Positions 25,781 to 34,590 of a stretch of DNA of 64,000 bases are shown one piece after another. Position 1 is the stretch's first letter. Each line of letters begins with the position of its first letter. The notes below the pieces were generated by a model. The model saw nothing but the letters and a program-made list of their open reading frames with translations, was not told where the DNA came from and made no database searches. This DNA comes from Planctomycetaceae bacterium (GTDB taxonomy: Bacteria; Planctomycetota; Planctomycetia; Planctomycetales; Planctomycetaceae). Made by a program: the position numbers and the translations under genes. The stretch is from contig JANSXP010000025.1 of NCBI GenBank assembly GCA_024742875.1, positions 1 to 64,000 on the forward strand, written 5' to 3'.

Positions 25781-28700
25781 ATGACATACACCACCTTCCG
25801 ACTGCCTGCCGTTGTTTTCGTCTTCGTCGTCTGTCTGATGCAGACACAGGCCATCGCGGCGGACGAGCCCACAGTGGCGCAACAGGCTGCGGCGCAACGG
25901 GCGCCCACCTCAGAGCAGCTGGACTTTGTCCGGCAAAAAGTCATCCCACTGCTGGAAGCTCGCTGCTATGAGTGTCATCAGTCTGCCGAAGACCCCAAGG
26001 GGGGGCTGCTGCTGAGCAGCCGAAAGGCGATGCTAAAAGGGGGTGACAGTGGGGCGGCGATCGTCCCCGGACGGCCGGAGGAGAGTCTGCTGATCGAGGC
26101 GGTCCGCTACGAAGGCTTCGAAATGCCTCCGCGGTCGCGAATGCCCAGCGAAGAAGTGGCGATCTTTGAGCAGTGGATCGCCGACGGCGCCCACTGGCCC
26201 GCCGAACTCGATGCCGATGGCCCTGCCACGAGCGAGTTTCCCCTGCAGGCGCGTCGGTCGGCCCACTGGGCCTGGCAGAATGTTGAGAATCCGGACCCGC
26301 CAGAGGTACAGGATCCCTCCTGGCCACGCACCTCTGCCGATCGTTTTGTTCAGGCGCAGCTGGAAGCCAGCGAGCTGAAGCCAGCCGACGATGCGGACCG
26401 CTACACGCTCATTCGGCGATTGTATTTCGACCTGACCGGACTTCCGCCCCGCGTGGAACAGGTGCAGGCTTTCGTTAACGATCCCCGCAGCGACGATGAG
26501 GTCATCGCCGAGGTGGCGGATCGTCTGCTGGCGTCGCCGCGTTTTGGCGAACGCTGGGGACGACACTGGCTGGATCTGGTTCGCTACGCGGAAACTCTGG
26601 GGCACGAGTTTGACTATCCGCTGCCCAACGCGTGGCGATACCGTGACTATGTCATTCGCGCGTTCAATGAGGACGTGCCTTACGACCAGTTTGTGACAGA
26701 GCACATTGCCGGCGATCTGCTGCCGGCGCCGCGACAGCACCCCACCGAAGGATTCAATGAATCGCTCATTGCCACCGGGTTCTGGTTTCTGTGTGAAGAC
26801 AAACACGCTCCCGTGGATGTGAAAGGGGAGGAAGCGGCCAAAGTCGACAATCAGATCGACGTCTTCTCCAGGGCCTTCCTGGGGATGACGGTCGCCTGTG
26901 CCCGCTGCCACGACCACAAGTTTGATGCCATTTCCACGGCCGACTATTACGCCCTGTCGGGTTTCCTGCAGAGTTCCCGCCGGCAGACTGCCTGGCTGGA
27001 CACCAATCGCGGCGTGGAAAACCGGTTGAAACAAATCGACCCGCACCGCACGGCCGCCCTCACCGCGCTGCGGTCCCATATTCGCTCGGATCAGGTGCGA
27101 ACAGACATCCGCCGGTACATCGACCAGGCGCGGGAACTGCAAAGAACCGGCAAGACCTTCCCCCTCTCAACAGAAGATGCGGAACGCCTGGACGATTACG
27201 ATCTGGCCGTGCTGCAAAACTGGTATGAGAAACTGACCAGCGACGATTCCGCACCGCTCAGCAACCACCTGTCGGCACTGCGTCTGGCAACCTCCAGTCA
27301 GCAGGATTTCGGTAAACGCGTCACCGGGTGGCAGCGGTCCGTCAAAGCGCCGCGTCCACAGGAATCGGAATCCACACTTCTGGCCCGCTTTGACAACGGC
27401 GTTCCGGAAGGCTGGTTTACCACCGGACCGGCGTTTTCGCTTCCGGTCACCACAGATGACATCGAACTGCGAGACGGATCTCCCAATACGAACTCGGGGC
27501 AGGGACTCAGTTCGGCCAGTCGATCGCGCGAAACCAAAGGCATGCTCAGCAGTCCCACGTTTGAGCTGAATCACCCGGAAATCCTCGTTCGCGTGCGCGG
27601 CGAGGGCAGCAAAGTGAGACTCGTGATTGATGGTTACATCATGTACGAATACAACGCGCTGCTGTTTCACGGATTCAAGTCGGCCATCGACACCAAAGGC
27701 CAATGGCAGTGGATTCGTCTCGGCGGTGACGTCCATCGCTATCAGGGCCACAGAGCACATCTGGAATTTCTTGACGAAGGGGCAGGCTGGTTTGCCGTTG
27801 ATGAAGTCCGTTTCGCCCATCGCCGGGGCAGCCCGCCTCCCGGTGATCGTCCGACAGACATCAACCTCCGGCTGGCGGACACAGATTTCGGCAGCGACAT
27901 CACTCCGGAAGGCGTGATCGACGCCTGGATGCTGGGGCTGGAAGAAGCGCCAGACGCATTCCTTCCGCAATTGATGGAATACGGACTGGTTCCTGAACTG
28001 AACGCCAACACCGCCTGGGTGGCGGCGCGCAAGACATGGCAGGAACTGGCGGCCGGCCTGCCACCACAAACCCCCATCATTGCCCTGACTGAAGGCACAC
28101 CGGAAGACGAATTCGTGTTCATTCGCGGCAACCATAAAAACCGCGGCCCCGTGGCGCCACGCAACATCCTGACGGCTCTGCAGAACCCGGACGCGGCGGC
28201 CTTCCAGGGCAGCGGACGCCTGCAACTGACGGAACAGTTGTTTGCCGAATCCAACCCACTGCCAGCCCGCGTGGCCGTCAATCGCATCTGGCATCACTTG
28301 TTTGGTCGCGGCATTGTGGAATCCACGGACAACTTTGGTGCGCTGGGAAAAACGCCGACGCACCCGCTGCTGCTGGATCACCTGGCCACGCAGTTTCGCA
28401 AAGACGGCTGGTCGGTCAAACGCATGATTCGTTCGCTGGTGCTGTCGCGTACTTATCGCATGAGCGGTCAGCGCACCGCACAGGCCGATGCGAAGGACCC
28501 CACCAACCGACTCTTCCATCGAGCGGCCGTGCGGCGTCTCACCGGAGAAGCAGTTCGCGATGCGGTGCTGAAGGTCTCCGGTCGACTCGACTCCACGATG
28601 TACGGCGCACCGGTCCCCGTCAAACTGACACGCTTTATGCAGGGACGCGGTCGTCCCCGAACGGACGGGCCACTGGACGGCAACGGTCGTCGCAGCATTT

Positions 28701-29065
28701 ACATTGCGGTCAATCGCAATTTTCTGTCTCCGTTCATGCTGGCCTTCGATGTGCCAGCGCCCGTGTCGACGACTGGCAGACGAACGGTCTCCAACGTGCC
28801 CGCACAGGCGCTGATCATGCTCAACAATGAGTTTATCAATCAGCAGGCGCGCCGCTGGGCAGAGCAACTGCTGCAGCACACCAGCCCTCAAAAACCGCAG
28901 GATGTTGCCTCACGCGCGTGGTTTGAACTGCTGGGCCGACCAGCGAACGATGAGGAACTCGCTTTGCTGACCCAGTATCTGGGCGACCAGCCGGTGACGA
29001 CTGAAGCACTGACAGAAGTCTGCCACGTGCTGCTGAACTCCAAAGAGTTCCTCTTCCTGCGGTAG
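25781..29065 (+). CDS. Exported cytochrome-c/DUF1549/DUF1553 protein
   Basis: The ATG at 25781 opens a signal peptide (FRLPAVVFVFVVCLMQTQAIA). A PSCyt1 haem-binding domain follows, with CYECH at residues 62-66 and the distal segment EGFEMPPRSRMP. Next come DUF1549/PSCyt2 (YTLIRRLYFDLTGLPPRVEQ, RWGRHWLDLVRYAETLGHE, CARCHDHKFDAI) and a middle beta-rich region. C-terminal DUF1553/PSD1 contains NPLPARVAVNRIWHHLFGRG and SNVPAQALIMLNNEFINQQA. This architecture is typical of planctomycetes; the proteins are periplasmic and are suspected to take part in polysaccharide or sulfated-glycan breakdown and electron transfer, without firm proof. Unlike the copy at 43.5 kb, it has no DUF1501 gene beside it. 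1094 residues. Confidence 0.92.
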   Translation: MTYTTFRLPAVVFVFVVCLMQTQAIAADEPTVAQQAAAQRAPTSEQLDFVRQKVIPLLEARCYECHQSAEDPKGGLLLSSRKAMLKGGDSGAAIVPGRPEESLLIEAVRYEGFEMPPRSRMPSEEVAIFEQWIADGAHWPAELDADGPATSEFPLQARRSAHWAWQNVENPDPPEVQDPSWPRTSADRFVQAQLEASELKPADDADRYTLIRRLYFDLTGLPPRVEQVQAFVNDPRSDDEVIAEVADRLLASPRFGERWGRHWLDLVRYAETLGHEFDYPLPNAWRYRDYVIRAFNEDVPYDQFVTEHIAGDLLPAPRQHPTEGFNESLIATGFWFLCEDKHAPVDVKGEEAAKVDNQIDVFSRAFLGMTVACARCHDHKFDAISTADYYALSGFLQSSRRQTAWLDTNRGVENRLKQIDPHRTAALTALRSHIRSDQVRTDIRRYIDQARELQRTGKTFPLSTEDAERLDDYDLAVLQNWYEKLTSDDSAPLSNHLSALRLATSSQQDFGKRVTGWQRSVKAPRPQESESTLLARFDNGVPEGWFTTGPAFSLPVTTDDIELRDGSPNTNSGQGLSSASRSRETKGMLSSPTFELNHPEILVRVRGEGSKVRLVIDGYIMYEYNALLFHGFKSAIDTKGQWQWIRLGGDVHRYQGHRAHLEFLDEGAGWFAVDEVRFAHRRGSPPPGDRPTDINLRLADTDFGSDITPEGVIDAWMLGLEEAPDAFLPQLMEYGLVPELNANTAWVAARKTWQELAAGLPPQTPIIALTEGTPEDEFVFIRGNHKNRGPVAPRNILTALQNPDAAAFQGSGRLQLTEQLFAESNPLPARVAVNRIWHHLFGRGIVESTDNFGALGKTPTHPLLLDHLATQFRKDGWSVKRMIRSLVLSRTYRMSGQRTAQADAKDPTNRLFHRAAVRRLTGEAVRDAVLKVSGRLDSTMYGAPVPVKLTRFMQGRGRPRTDGPLDGNGRRSIYIAVNRNFLSPFMLAFDVPAPVSTTGRRTVSNVPAQALIMLNNEFINQQARRWAEQLLQHTSPQKPQDVASRAWFELLGRPANDEELALLTQYLGDQPVTTEALTEVCHVLLNSKEFLFLR

Positions 29066-29097
29066 CCCTCGCCCCACTTTTTTGTGCAGGATGTTCT

Positions 29098-29664
29098 ATG
29101 TCTCGTGATGATGACTATGCCCTCGTTCAGGAGTACACCAAATCTGTCAGTCTGCAGCGGCACATGCTGGCAGTCGAGGCGGCCATGCGGGCCTACGCCG
29201 AACACTTTGGCGAAGACGTGGAAAAGTGGGGGCGTGTGGGTCTGCTGCACGATTTCGACTATGAACGCTGGCCTGACCCTCCGGATCACCCCCTGAAGGG
29301 TTCAGAAATCCTGAAAGAACGCGGCTACCCCGAGGATGTGATTTACGCCATCAAATCCCATGCGGACTACCTGGAAGACTGTCCGCGCGTCTCTCCGATG
29401 GACAAAACCCTGTATGCGTGCGACGAATTGTGTGGCTTCATCACGGCCTGTGCGATGGTTCGCCCCGGAAGACTCGAAGGTCTGAAGGCCAAAAGTGTCC
29501 GCAAGAAGCTCAAGCAGGCCTCTTTTGCCGCCGCCGTTAACCGACAGGACATTACGTCTGGAGCCGAAGATTTGGGTGTGGACCTCAACGAGCACATCGA
29601 TTTCTGCATCACGGCGATGCAGGGAATCGCGGCCGCACTGGACCTGCTGCCCCCTGACGCTTAG
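29098..29664 (+). CDS. HD-domain phosphohydrolase
   Basis: A 188-residue cytoplasmic protein with a complete HD signature: His22 (SLQRHMLAVEAAMRAY), His51-Asp52 (GLLHDFDYERWPD), His64 and His88 (IKSHADYLED), and Asp in DKTLYACDELCGFI. This is the small single-domain type often annotated as HDIG or putative metal-dependent phosphohydrolase. These enzymes hydrolyse phosphate esters of nucleotides or phospholipids; the substrate here is unknown. It begins 32 bases after the cytochrome protein and may share its transcript. No transmembrane or sensor domain is attached. Confidence 0.85.
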   Translation: MSRDDDYALVQEYTKSVSLQRHMLAVEAAMRAYAEHFGEDVEKWGRVGLLHDFDYERWPDPPDHPLKGSEILKERGYPEDVIYAIKSHADYLEDCPRVSPMDKTLYACDELCGFITACAMVRPGRLEGLKAKSVRKKLKQASFAAAVNRQDITSGAEDLGVDLNEHIDFCITAMQGIAAALDLLPPDA

Positions 29665-29808
29665 CGTCGGCCAGAGACGGGAATCGCACTGGACCTGAGG
29701 AAACCGAGTCGTTTTCCGGCCTTTCTGATGGTCGGGACCGTTTTTTTGGTCATCCAACGCCTGAGAAAAGCTGAGGAAATACCGGCAAACAGCCGATTAG
29801 CACGTGCA

Positions 29809-29827
29809 ACCGAGACTCAATCTCAAT
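29809..29827. promoter_or_regulatory. Fur-box-like dyad upstream of DUF1559 gene 1
   Basis: The sequence ACCGAGACTCAATCTCAAT has arms GAGA and TCTC around CTCAA. It has the arm identity and spacing of the TGAGA-N5-TCTCA core found in many Fur boxes, and nearly the same sequence as the site before bfd. It lies about 82 bases upstream of the ATG at 29909. Confidence 0.5.
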
Positions 29828-29855
29828 AAAACACCCCAACAGCCAGCCATTGCAT

Positions 29856-29870
29856 CCGCATAGCCAGCCA
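29856..29870 (+). promoter_or_regulatory. Leader motif shared by the two DUF1559 genes (copy 1)
   Basis: CCGCATAGCCAGCCA lies 38 bases before the start of DUF1559 gene 1. The same 15-mer with one change (CCGCGTAGCCAGCCA) lies before DUF1559 gene 2 on the other strand. An AGCCAGC copy also precedes each (29841 here). Function unknown; a 5' leader element or regulator site is possible. Confidence 0.45.
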
Positions 29871-29908
29871 GAAATCTCCCCGTGAATTTCCCCCAAGGCC
29901 TGTGCTCA

Positions 29909-30919
29909 ATGCGCGCTCTGCAATCTCGCCGCCCTCGCGGCTTCACCCTGATCGAACTGCTTGTCGTTATCGCGATCATCGCCATTCTGATCGCGCTGCT
30001 GCTGCCGGCCGTCCAGCAGGCCCGTGAGGCAGCCCGGCGGACCCAGTGCAAGAACAACCTGAAGCAAATCGGGCTGGCACTGCACAACTATCTGGACGTC
30101 TACACCTACTTCCCGCCGTCATTCGTATCCGACATCAGCACATTTGACACGCCTGGCGGCGAATGGTCCGTCCACGCGCGCATCCTGCCCTATCTGGAGC
30201 AGGCCAACCTTTATAGCCAGGCCGACCTGAGCTTTGCCTACGGCGACCCGATTAATGACGGCATTGCCACCCAGCGTGTGGCCGCCTACCTTTGCCCCAG
30301 CGAAATCAACGACAAACAGCGGCTCAGCGGCGGAGTGGCCGTCCACTACCCGCTCTCCTACGGCTACAACGGAGGCACCTGGTCTGTCTGGGACAACGCC
30401 TCACGCCGCGGTGGTGATGGCGCATTCTTCCCCAACGCCAAACTGGGGACTCAGCACTTCACAGACGGCACCAGCAACACGCTCGGATTCGCCGAAGTCA
30501 AAGCCTACACGGGCTACAACCGAGACGGGGACACGGGCTCCGCCACGATCCCCTGGACCGGGGCGGAAGTCACTGACCTGGTCGCAGCAGGCGGCAGTAA
30601 CAAATCCAACAGTGGCCACACGGAATGGGTGGACGGACGCGTGCACCAGTCGGGCATGACCACCACACTGCCGCCCAACTCCGTTGTCATTGTTCCGACT
30701 CAGGAACGACCGGGAGTGGGCGACTACACGTCCTGCCGGGAAGACAAATCGTGCAGTGGCCCCACTTATGCGGCAATCACAGCCCGCAGCTACCACACAG
30801 GAATCGTGCAGGTTGTGCTGATGGATGGTTCAACCCATTCCATCAGCAACAATATTGACCTGGGCGTTTATCGCAACCTGGGTGCGCGTGATGACGGCAA
30901 CGTCATTGGCGAATTCTAG
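29909..30919 (+). CDS. DUF1559 protein with type IV prepilin-like N-terminus (copy 1)
   Basis: The ATG at 29909 (336 aa) puts the prepilin signal close to the start: [20 protein letters not shown], where the leader peptidase would cut before Phe and methylate it. The hydrophobic N-helix continues to [20 protein letters not shown], the DUF1559 hallmark, followed by [20 protein letters not shown]. The C-terminus ends in [11 protein letters not shown], also typical. Planctomycetes carry dozens to hundreds of such secreted or pseudopilin-like proteins of unknown function. Upstream is a Fur-like dyad, and downstream, after 163 bases, is the bfd ferredoxin with the same dyad. An iron-linked role is inferred from this context alone. 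Confidence 0.92.
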   Translation: MRALQSRRPRGFTLIELLVVIAIIAILIALLLPAVQQAREAARRTQCKNNLKQIGLALHNYLDVYTYFPPSFVSDISTFDTPGGEWSVHARILPYLEQANLYSQADLSFAYGDPINDGIATQRVAAYLCPSEINDKQRLSGGVAVHYPLSYGYNGGTWSVWDNASRRGGDGAFFPNAKLGTQHFTDGTSNTLGFAEVKAYTGYNRDGDTGSATIPWTGAEVTDLVAAGGSNKSNSGHTEWVDGRVHQSGMTTTLPPNSVVIVPTQERPGVGDYTSCREDKSCSGPTYAAITARSYHTGIVQVVLMDGSTHSISNNIDLGVYRNLGARDDGNVIGEF

Positions 30920-31049
30920 GAACGCCACCGCTCGGCTGTTCTCGGTACCAGGAGGCCGAAACAGCCCAGCAAGCCGGCGTGAACAACCTGAGAAACTCGC
31001 GGAGATTCTGGCAGAGGCCGTTGACACCGCTCCGGACAACAGTGACGAT

Positions 31050-31068
31050 AGTGAGACTCAATCTCAGC
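31050..31068. promoter_or_regulatory. Fur-box-like dyad upstream of bfd
   Basis: TAGTGAGACTCAATCTCAG contains perfect TGAGA and TCTCA arms (31052-31066) around CTCAA. Its right arm ends 16 bases before the preferred bfd start at 31083. In other bacteria bfd is a classic Fur-repressed gene that frees iron from bacterioferritin, which makes this the best supported of the three sites. Confidence 0.6.
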
Positions 31069-31082
31069 CGGGAGTCATGACC

Positions 31083-31301
31083 ATGACTACAATTGCTCAG
31101 GACAAAACAGTCTGTCGCTGCCTGAATGTTGCTGAATCGACCATCCAGGACGCCGCCAGCTTTGGCGGCTGCGAGTCTCTGTGCGACGTCAAACAGTCAA
31201 CCGGAGCAGGCACTGGATGCATGAGTTGCCACGCCCGCATCAAGACCATGCTGCGAGAGTACGCCGAGAAACGTGCACTTGAGCGTGCCGACACTGTCTG
31301 A
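31083..31301 (+). CDS. bfd: Bacterioferritin-associated ferredoxin (BFD-like [2Fe-2S] protein)
   Basis: A 72-residue protein with the BFD fold: VCRCLNVAESTIQDAA supplies Cys11 and Cys13, and GTGCMSCHARIKTML supplies Cys46 and Cys49, the C-x-C...C-x2-C set that binds one [2Fe-2S] cluster. Bfd gives electrons to haem in bacterioferritin so stored iron is released. The ATG at 31083 is preferred over 31077 because GGAG is then eight bases away. A longer frame upstream is not coding. The bacterioferritin gene lies 408 bases downstream on the opposite strand, tail to tail, and a Fur-like dyad overlaps the promoter region. Two more cysteines (30 and 34) are present. Confidence 0.88.
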   Translation: MTTIAQDKTVCRCLNVAESTIQDAASFGGCESLCDVKQSTGAGTGCMSCHARIKTMLREYAEKRALERADTV

Positions 31302-31709
31302 CGGCAATGTCGCCGTGGGAGCAATTCACAGACGAGCGGCTGCTGGGGAAACGCGCCTCAGACCTGCCTGTCCTTTCGACGTGCGGCAGCCGAACGGGTA
31401 AATCACAGCTGTCATCGCTGTGCAAACCGCTTGCGGGCAGGCCCCGCAGCGCAAACGGATGCCGGCAGACCGACGCCTCTAATCTTGGACGATGCTTCCA
31501 CAGCTGAGTGCGTTGATGCGCTTTTCCAGCACAGATTGGCATCGCGCCGCTGGCCCTGAATCGAGCATTTCGCGGGTCTCAGAACCATGCTCGCAGTCTG
31601 CATCCCCAGCGGCAAAATCGATGGTGTCGCAGACGGCTTACCGGCCGTCTGCTGACAACTTTCCTGAGGTCACCGTGGAAATCGCGAAGAGGATTTCGAC
31701 GGGCAGGGT
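31302..31709. other. Convergent gap between bfd and bfr
   Basis: No gene is supported; a 66-codon frame at 31307-31507 lacks any recognisable feature. A perfect nine-base inverted repeat GCAGACGGC / GCCGTCTGC with loop TTACCG lies at 31629-31652, about 58 bases beyond the bfr stop. It has no T-run, so its role as a terminator for either gene is doubtful. Confidence 0.45.
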
Positions 31710-32195
31710 CTAGCCTTCCGCCGGCTCAGTTCCCATCTGATTGGCCAGATACAGCTGCAGGCCGACTGATTCGATCAGGCCCTGTTGAGCCTCCAGCCAG
31801 TCAACGCTTTCTTCCGACTCCACAACGATCTTTTCCATGATTTCCTTACTGCCCGCATCACCACACTCGGCCGCCAGTTTGACGCCTTCGTTGTAGGTTT
31901 TGACCGCGTTGACCTCCAGCGTGAGGTCGTTGGCCAGTTGCTCAGGCACATCGCTGCCCACGCGGATGACATCGTATCGCGAAATCTCCGGCACACCTTC
32001 CAGAAACAGGATGCGGTCGATCAGCAGTTCCGCGTGCTGCATTTCTTCCATGGACTCTGCGTAGTGGTGCGCAGCCAGTTTATGAAAGCCCCAGTCTTTG
32101 CACATTTTCGACTGGATGAAATACTGATTGATGGCCGTCAGTTCGATCGTCAGTCCGGCGTTCAGTGCCTCAATGACCTTTTCGTTACCCTTCAT
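31710..32195 (-). CDS. bfr: Bacterioferritin with altered ferroxidase site
   Basis: The start at 32195 (161 aa) aligns without gaps to E. coli Bfr: MKGNEKVIEALNAGL, IELTAINQYF (Glu18), YAESMEEMQHAE (Glu51, haem ligand Met52, His54) and DLTLEVNAVKTY (Glu94). AAGG precedes the ATG. In the last helix the usual EEGHIDWLE reads SEESVDWLE, so the positions of ligands Glu127 and His130 hold Ser127 and Ser130. Four of six di-iron ligands and the haem Met remain. It may be a haem-bearing, ferroxidase-poor subunit of a mixed shell, as described for paired bacterioferritins in other bacteria. Convergent with bfd. Confidence 0.9.
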   Translation of the reverse strand: MKGNEKVIEALNAGLTIELTAINQYFIQSKMCKDWGFHKLAAHHYAESMEEMQHAELLIDRILFLEGVPEISRYDVIRVGSDVPEQLANDLTLEVNAVKTYNEGVKLAAECGDAGSKEIMEKIVVESEESVDWLEAQQGLIESVGLQLYLANQMGTEPAEG

Positions 32196-32718
32196 GTCAC
32201 ACCCTTCTCGTTTGTGTGGTTGTCTGTGTTCGCGCTTGTTGAGCGATTCTGTGATGCACTTCATCAGCCATGCATTCGTTCCTGAATACATGCAATCTGC
32301 GGCCCCGCGGCCCCGCGTTCTGTGGCCGATCGATGACCGGACATCTCAGCCAGTCCGACCTCACCGCTGTCGAGCGACAGGCTGCAGGACCGCAGCAGAT
32401 TCTAGGAAAGGTTTCGACCGCGGCAGAACGTCAGACAAAATATTGTGACAACGATTTGCCAATTGATATAGGGTCTCGCCAGCCGAACCCGCAGCACGAT
32501 CCCGGCTGAGAACTGGTATCAGGCTGGCGGGGACACCTGGGAGACTCAGGACTCCCAGACCAGCCAGACAGCCTGGCTCTCGCTGTTTGGAATTGGCCGC
32601 TGTGGGGTCGGATCAGCGATTAGTCGACTGTGCTCCATTGCCGGACCGGCGGCTCGTTCAGGATCGTGACTGACCGCTGAGCCGAACCCCAAACGGCCTT
32701 GTAACCTTGACAGGGAGA
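32196..32718. other. Long gap upstream of bfr, with hairpin-rich centre
   Basis: No protein-coding frame is convincing. The bfr promoter should lie at 32200-32330. No full Fur-like dyad is visible there. Around 32523-32564 a nested hairpin can form: GCTGG/CCAGC outside and CTGGGAG/CTCCCAG inside with loop ACTCAGGA. An A/T-rich spot (AAAATATTGTGACAACGATT) at about 32436-32455 precedes it and might be a promoter, so a small RNA is conceivable but unproven. Confidence 0.35.
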
Positions 32719-32910
32719 TCAAGGGCAGGGCACCATCGACGTCAGCGGCTGGGTTTGCGCTGCGATCGCCTCGTCGGCGGTGAGACTTTCTGTCCGTTTC
32801 GATTCGGTCTTAGAAGTGGAATCTGAGTTTTCAGAGCCGGGCGAGTGCCACAACACAAACGCGACAACCCGCATTAGAAAACAGAAAGTCGTCAGCGCCG
32901 GCCGCAGCAC
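32719..32910 (-). CDS. Tiny predicted membrane protein, 63 aa
   Basis: The GTG at 32910 has GGGGGAG seven bases upstream, one of the strongest ribosome sites nearby. The frame gives MLRPALTTFCFLMRVVAFVL, one N-terminal membrane helix or signal anchor, followed by a polar tail rich in Ser, Thr, Lys and Glu. It starts 22 bases after the stop of the kelch gene and is probably the last gene of that operon. No family recognised. Confidence 0.55.
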   Translation of the reverse strand: MLRPALTTFCFLMRVVAFVLWHSPGSENSDSTSKTESKRTESLTADEAIAAQTQPLTSMVPCP

Positions 32911-32932
32911 ATCAGGTCTCCCCCGCCAGGCC

Positions 32933-34573
32933 CTATTTCCCGTCCTCAACGTTGACCAGTTCAACGGCGTCAAACTTGCCGACGCTCATGTTGGAGCCGC
33001 CGAACACCACGAACGAGTGATCGCTGACAGGAATCATGCGATGAAAAAAGCGCGGTGTGAGTCCGGTCTTCACAACCTGCCATGTGCTGCCGTCGTCACT
33101 TAAGCGCTGCAGCACTCCCTGAACAGTCGTGACGTACAGGGCACCTCCTGTGGCAAACGCCGCAGCGCCAAAACCGGACATCCCACCGGATGACATACGA
33201 TCCTGTCCTTCTTTGACGACCTGCAGAGCCGGACCGTCGGTCCATGAGTCCTGTTTCGGATCGTAGACAGACACGGCCGTCGTGGGTCCCGACTCTTCAT
33301 CCATGCCTCCCACCACGTAGATCTTTCCAGCGTGAGCGGCCACCGCGATTGCGCGGCGCTGAAAGCCGGGGTCCGCGATCGCCTGCCACTGCGGGTTGGC
33401 AGCAGACGGATCCAGTTTCCACGCTGTCGTATGCCACTGCGTTTCTTCATCGGGTGCCATTTTCCACCCGCCCACGACATAGATCACGCCGTCCAGAACG
33501 GCGGCGTCGTGAGAAGAACGCGCCTCCGGCAGATCGGGGATGGTCGTCCAGCCGCTTTGTTCGTCCCAGGCCGCCACACTCGATTGTGAGACCAGTCGAT
33601 GATCCTCGCCTTCGGCATTCTCGGCCGTGAAGCCGCCAATGCGAAACAGACGATTGCCGCTGGGCACCAGAGCAAGCCCCTGCAGATGAGGCCCTTCCAC
33701 ACAGGTTGCCCATTTGCCAGTCTTCAGATTCAGCTTTGACAGTTGATTGTTTTGCTCGGCTTTGGAATACGAATGCGCGCCTCCCATGTGGCCGCCGTAC
33801 ATGTAAACGGCGTCGCCCAGCACGGCGGCGCCAAAACTGGTCACCGGCTCAGGAATGTCATCAAGCCTGGCTGCCGAATCGGCTGTCTCGGTGTCGCGGG
33901 GAACCTTCAATGCCACAGTCACATAGTGACGCGTTTCGCCATAGGTTCGGCCGTCCAGCTCACCGCCGGCAGACTGAACGTGACGAGCGCGAATCGAATA
34001 CAACCCACCGGATGCGGCGGGAAGTGTGACCATCCCTTTGGCATTGGTCTGGCCTTCAAAATCCAGATTTGGTCCGGAGGCTTTGACTTGCGCATCCGGG
34101 GCAGGCTGCCCCGCGAACAACACTCGAATGCGAACCTTTCCGTTGCGATAAAGCGGCACAAGGTCGAGTGCAGTGTGCTGTGCTGTCCTGGTTTTCTTCC
34201 ACGCAGCCGCGGTGACGTCCGGCCCCGCTTTGGCGTAGTACTTCAATCGAAAGACACTGTCAGCGCGGTCCATCACTCCCAGGTCATGTGTGGCGAGCAG
34301 GATCTGTCCCTTGCCGGCAGAGGGCATGGTCAGACTCTCTTTTGACCATGTCAGCTCAACGGGTGTCGCCTGACCGTCAGATGCAACCGTTTGCACCTGC
34401 ATGCCCTTCAGACGCGGCAGAAACTCAACGGACTGATCAGCGGCGTCTTCGCCGAAACAGACCATCGTTGGTTCACCGTCGGCTCCGGGAACGAGCCAGA
34501 TGAAGTGGGCAAAGACAAAGGAGGGCAAAGTGAGGGCGAACACGAAGGTCGCCAGGACAGCATATTTTCGCAT
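32933..34573 (-). CDS. Exported DUF4198-like/kelch-repeat fusion protein
   Basis: The start at 34573 opens a signal peptide (MRKYAVLATFVFALTLPSFV FA). Cleavage would leave His23 as first residue (HFIWLVPGADGEPTMVCFGE), a hallmark of DUF4198/NikM-like proteins where the N-terminal His can bind a metal. The DUF4198 part runs to ~residue 235 and includes an Ig-like segment (FAGQPAPDAQVKASG). The rest is a kelch beta-propeller with repeats like AVLGDAVYMYGGHMGGAHSY, AVLDGVIYVVGGWK and HAGKIYVVGGMDEESG. 546 aa. Its operon follows a DUF1559 gene carrying a Fur-like dyad, so periplasmic metal sensing or binding is a reasonable inference. Confidence 0.8.
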   Translation of the reverse strand: MRKYAVLATFVFALTLPSFVFAHFIWLVPGADGEPTMVCFGEDAADQSVEFLPRLKGMQVQTVASDGQATPVELTWSKESLTMPSAGKGQILLATHDLGVMDRADSVFRLKYYAKAGPDVTAAAWKKTRTAQHTALDLVPLYRNGKVRIRVLFAGQPAPDAQVKASGPNLDFEGQTNAKGMVTLPAASGGLYSIRARHVQSAGGELDGRTYGETRHYVTVALKVPRDTETADSAARLDDIPEPVTSFGAAVLGDAVYMYGGHMGGAHSYSKAEQNNQLSKLNLKTGKWATCVEGPHLQGLALVPSGNRLFRIGGFTAENAEGEDHRLVSQSSVAAWDEQSGWTTIPDLPEARSSHDAAVLDGVIYVVGGWKMAPDEETQWHTTAWKLDPSAANPQWQAIADPGFQRRAIAVAAHAGKIYVVGGMDEESGPTTAVSVYDPKQDSWTDGPALQVVKEGQDRMSSGGMSGFGAAAFATGGALYVTTVQGVLQRLSDDGSTWQVVKTGLTPRFFHRMIPVSDHSFVVFGGSNMSVGKFDAVELVNVEDGK

Positions 34574-34590
34574 GGGAATTTCCAAAATCA

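Noticed and set aside
27167-28891. Long minus-strand open frame (574 codons) inside the cytochrome gene at 25.8 kb
   Set aside because: It is the mirror of a well-supported DUF1553 region. High G+C with a biased third position leaves antisense frames open, and its composition (rich in Arg, Gln, Cys, His) fits no family.
32196-32330. Fur box before bfr
   Set aside because: TTGAGCGATTCTGTG resembles the dyad loosely, but the spacing and right arm do not match.
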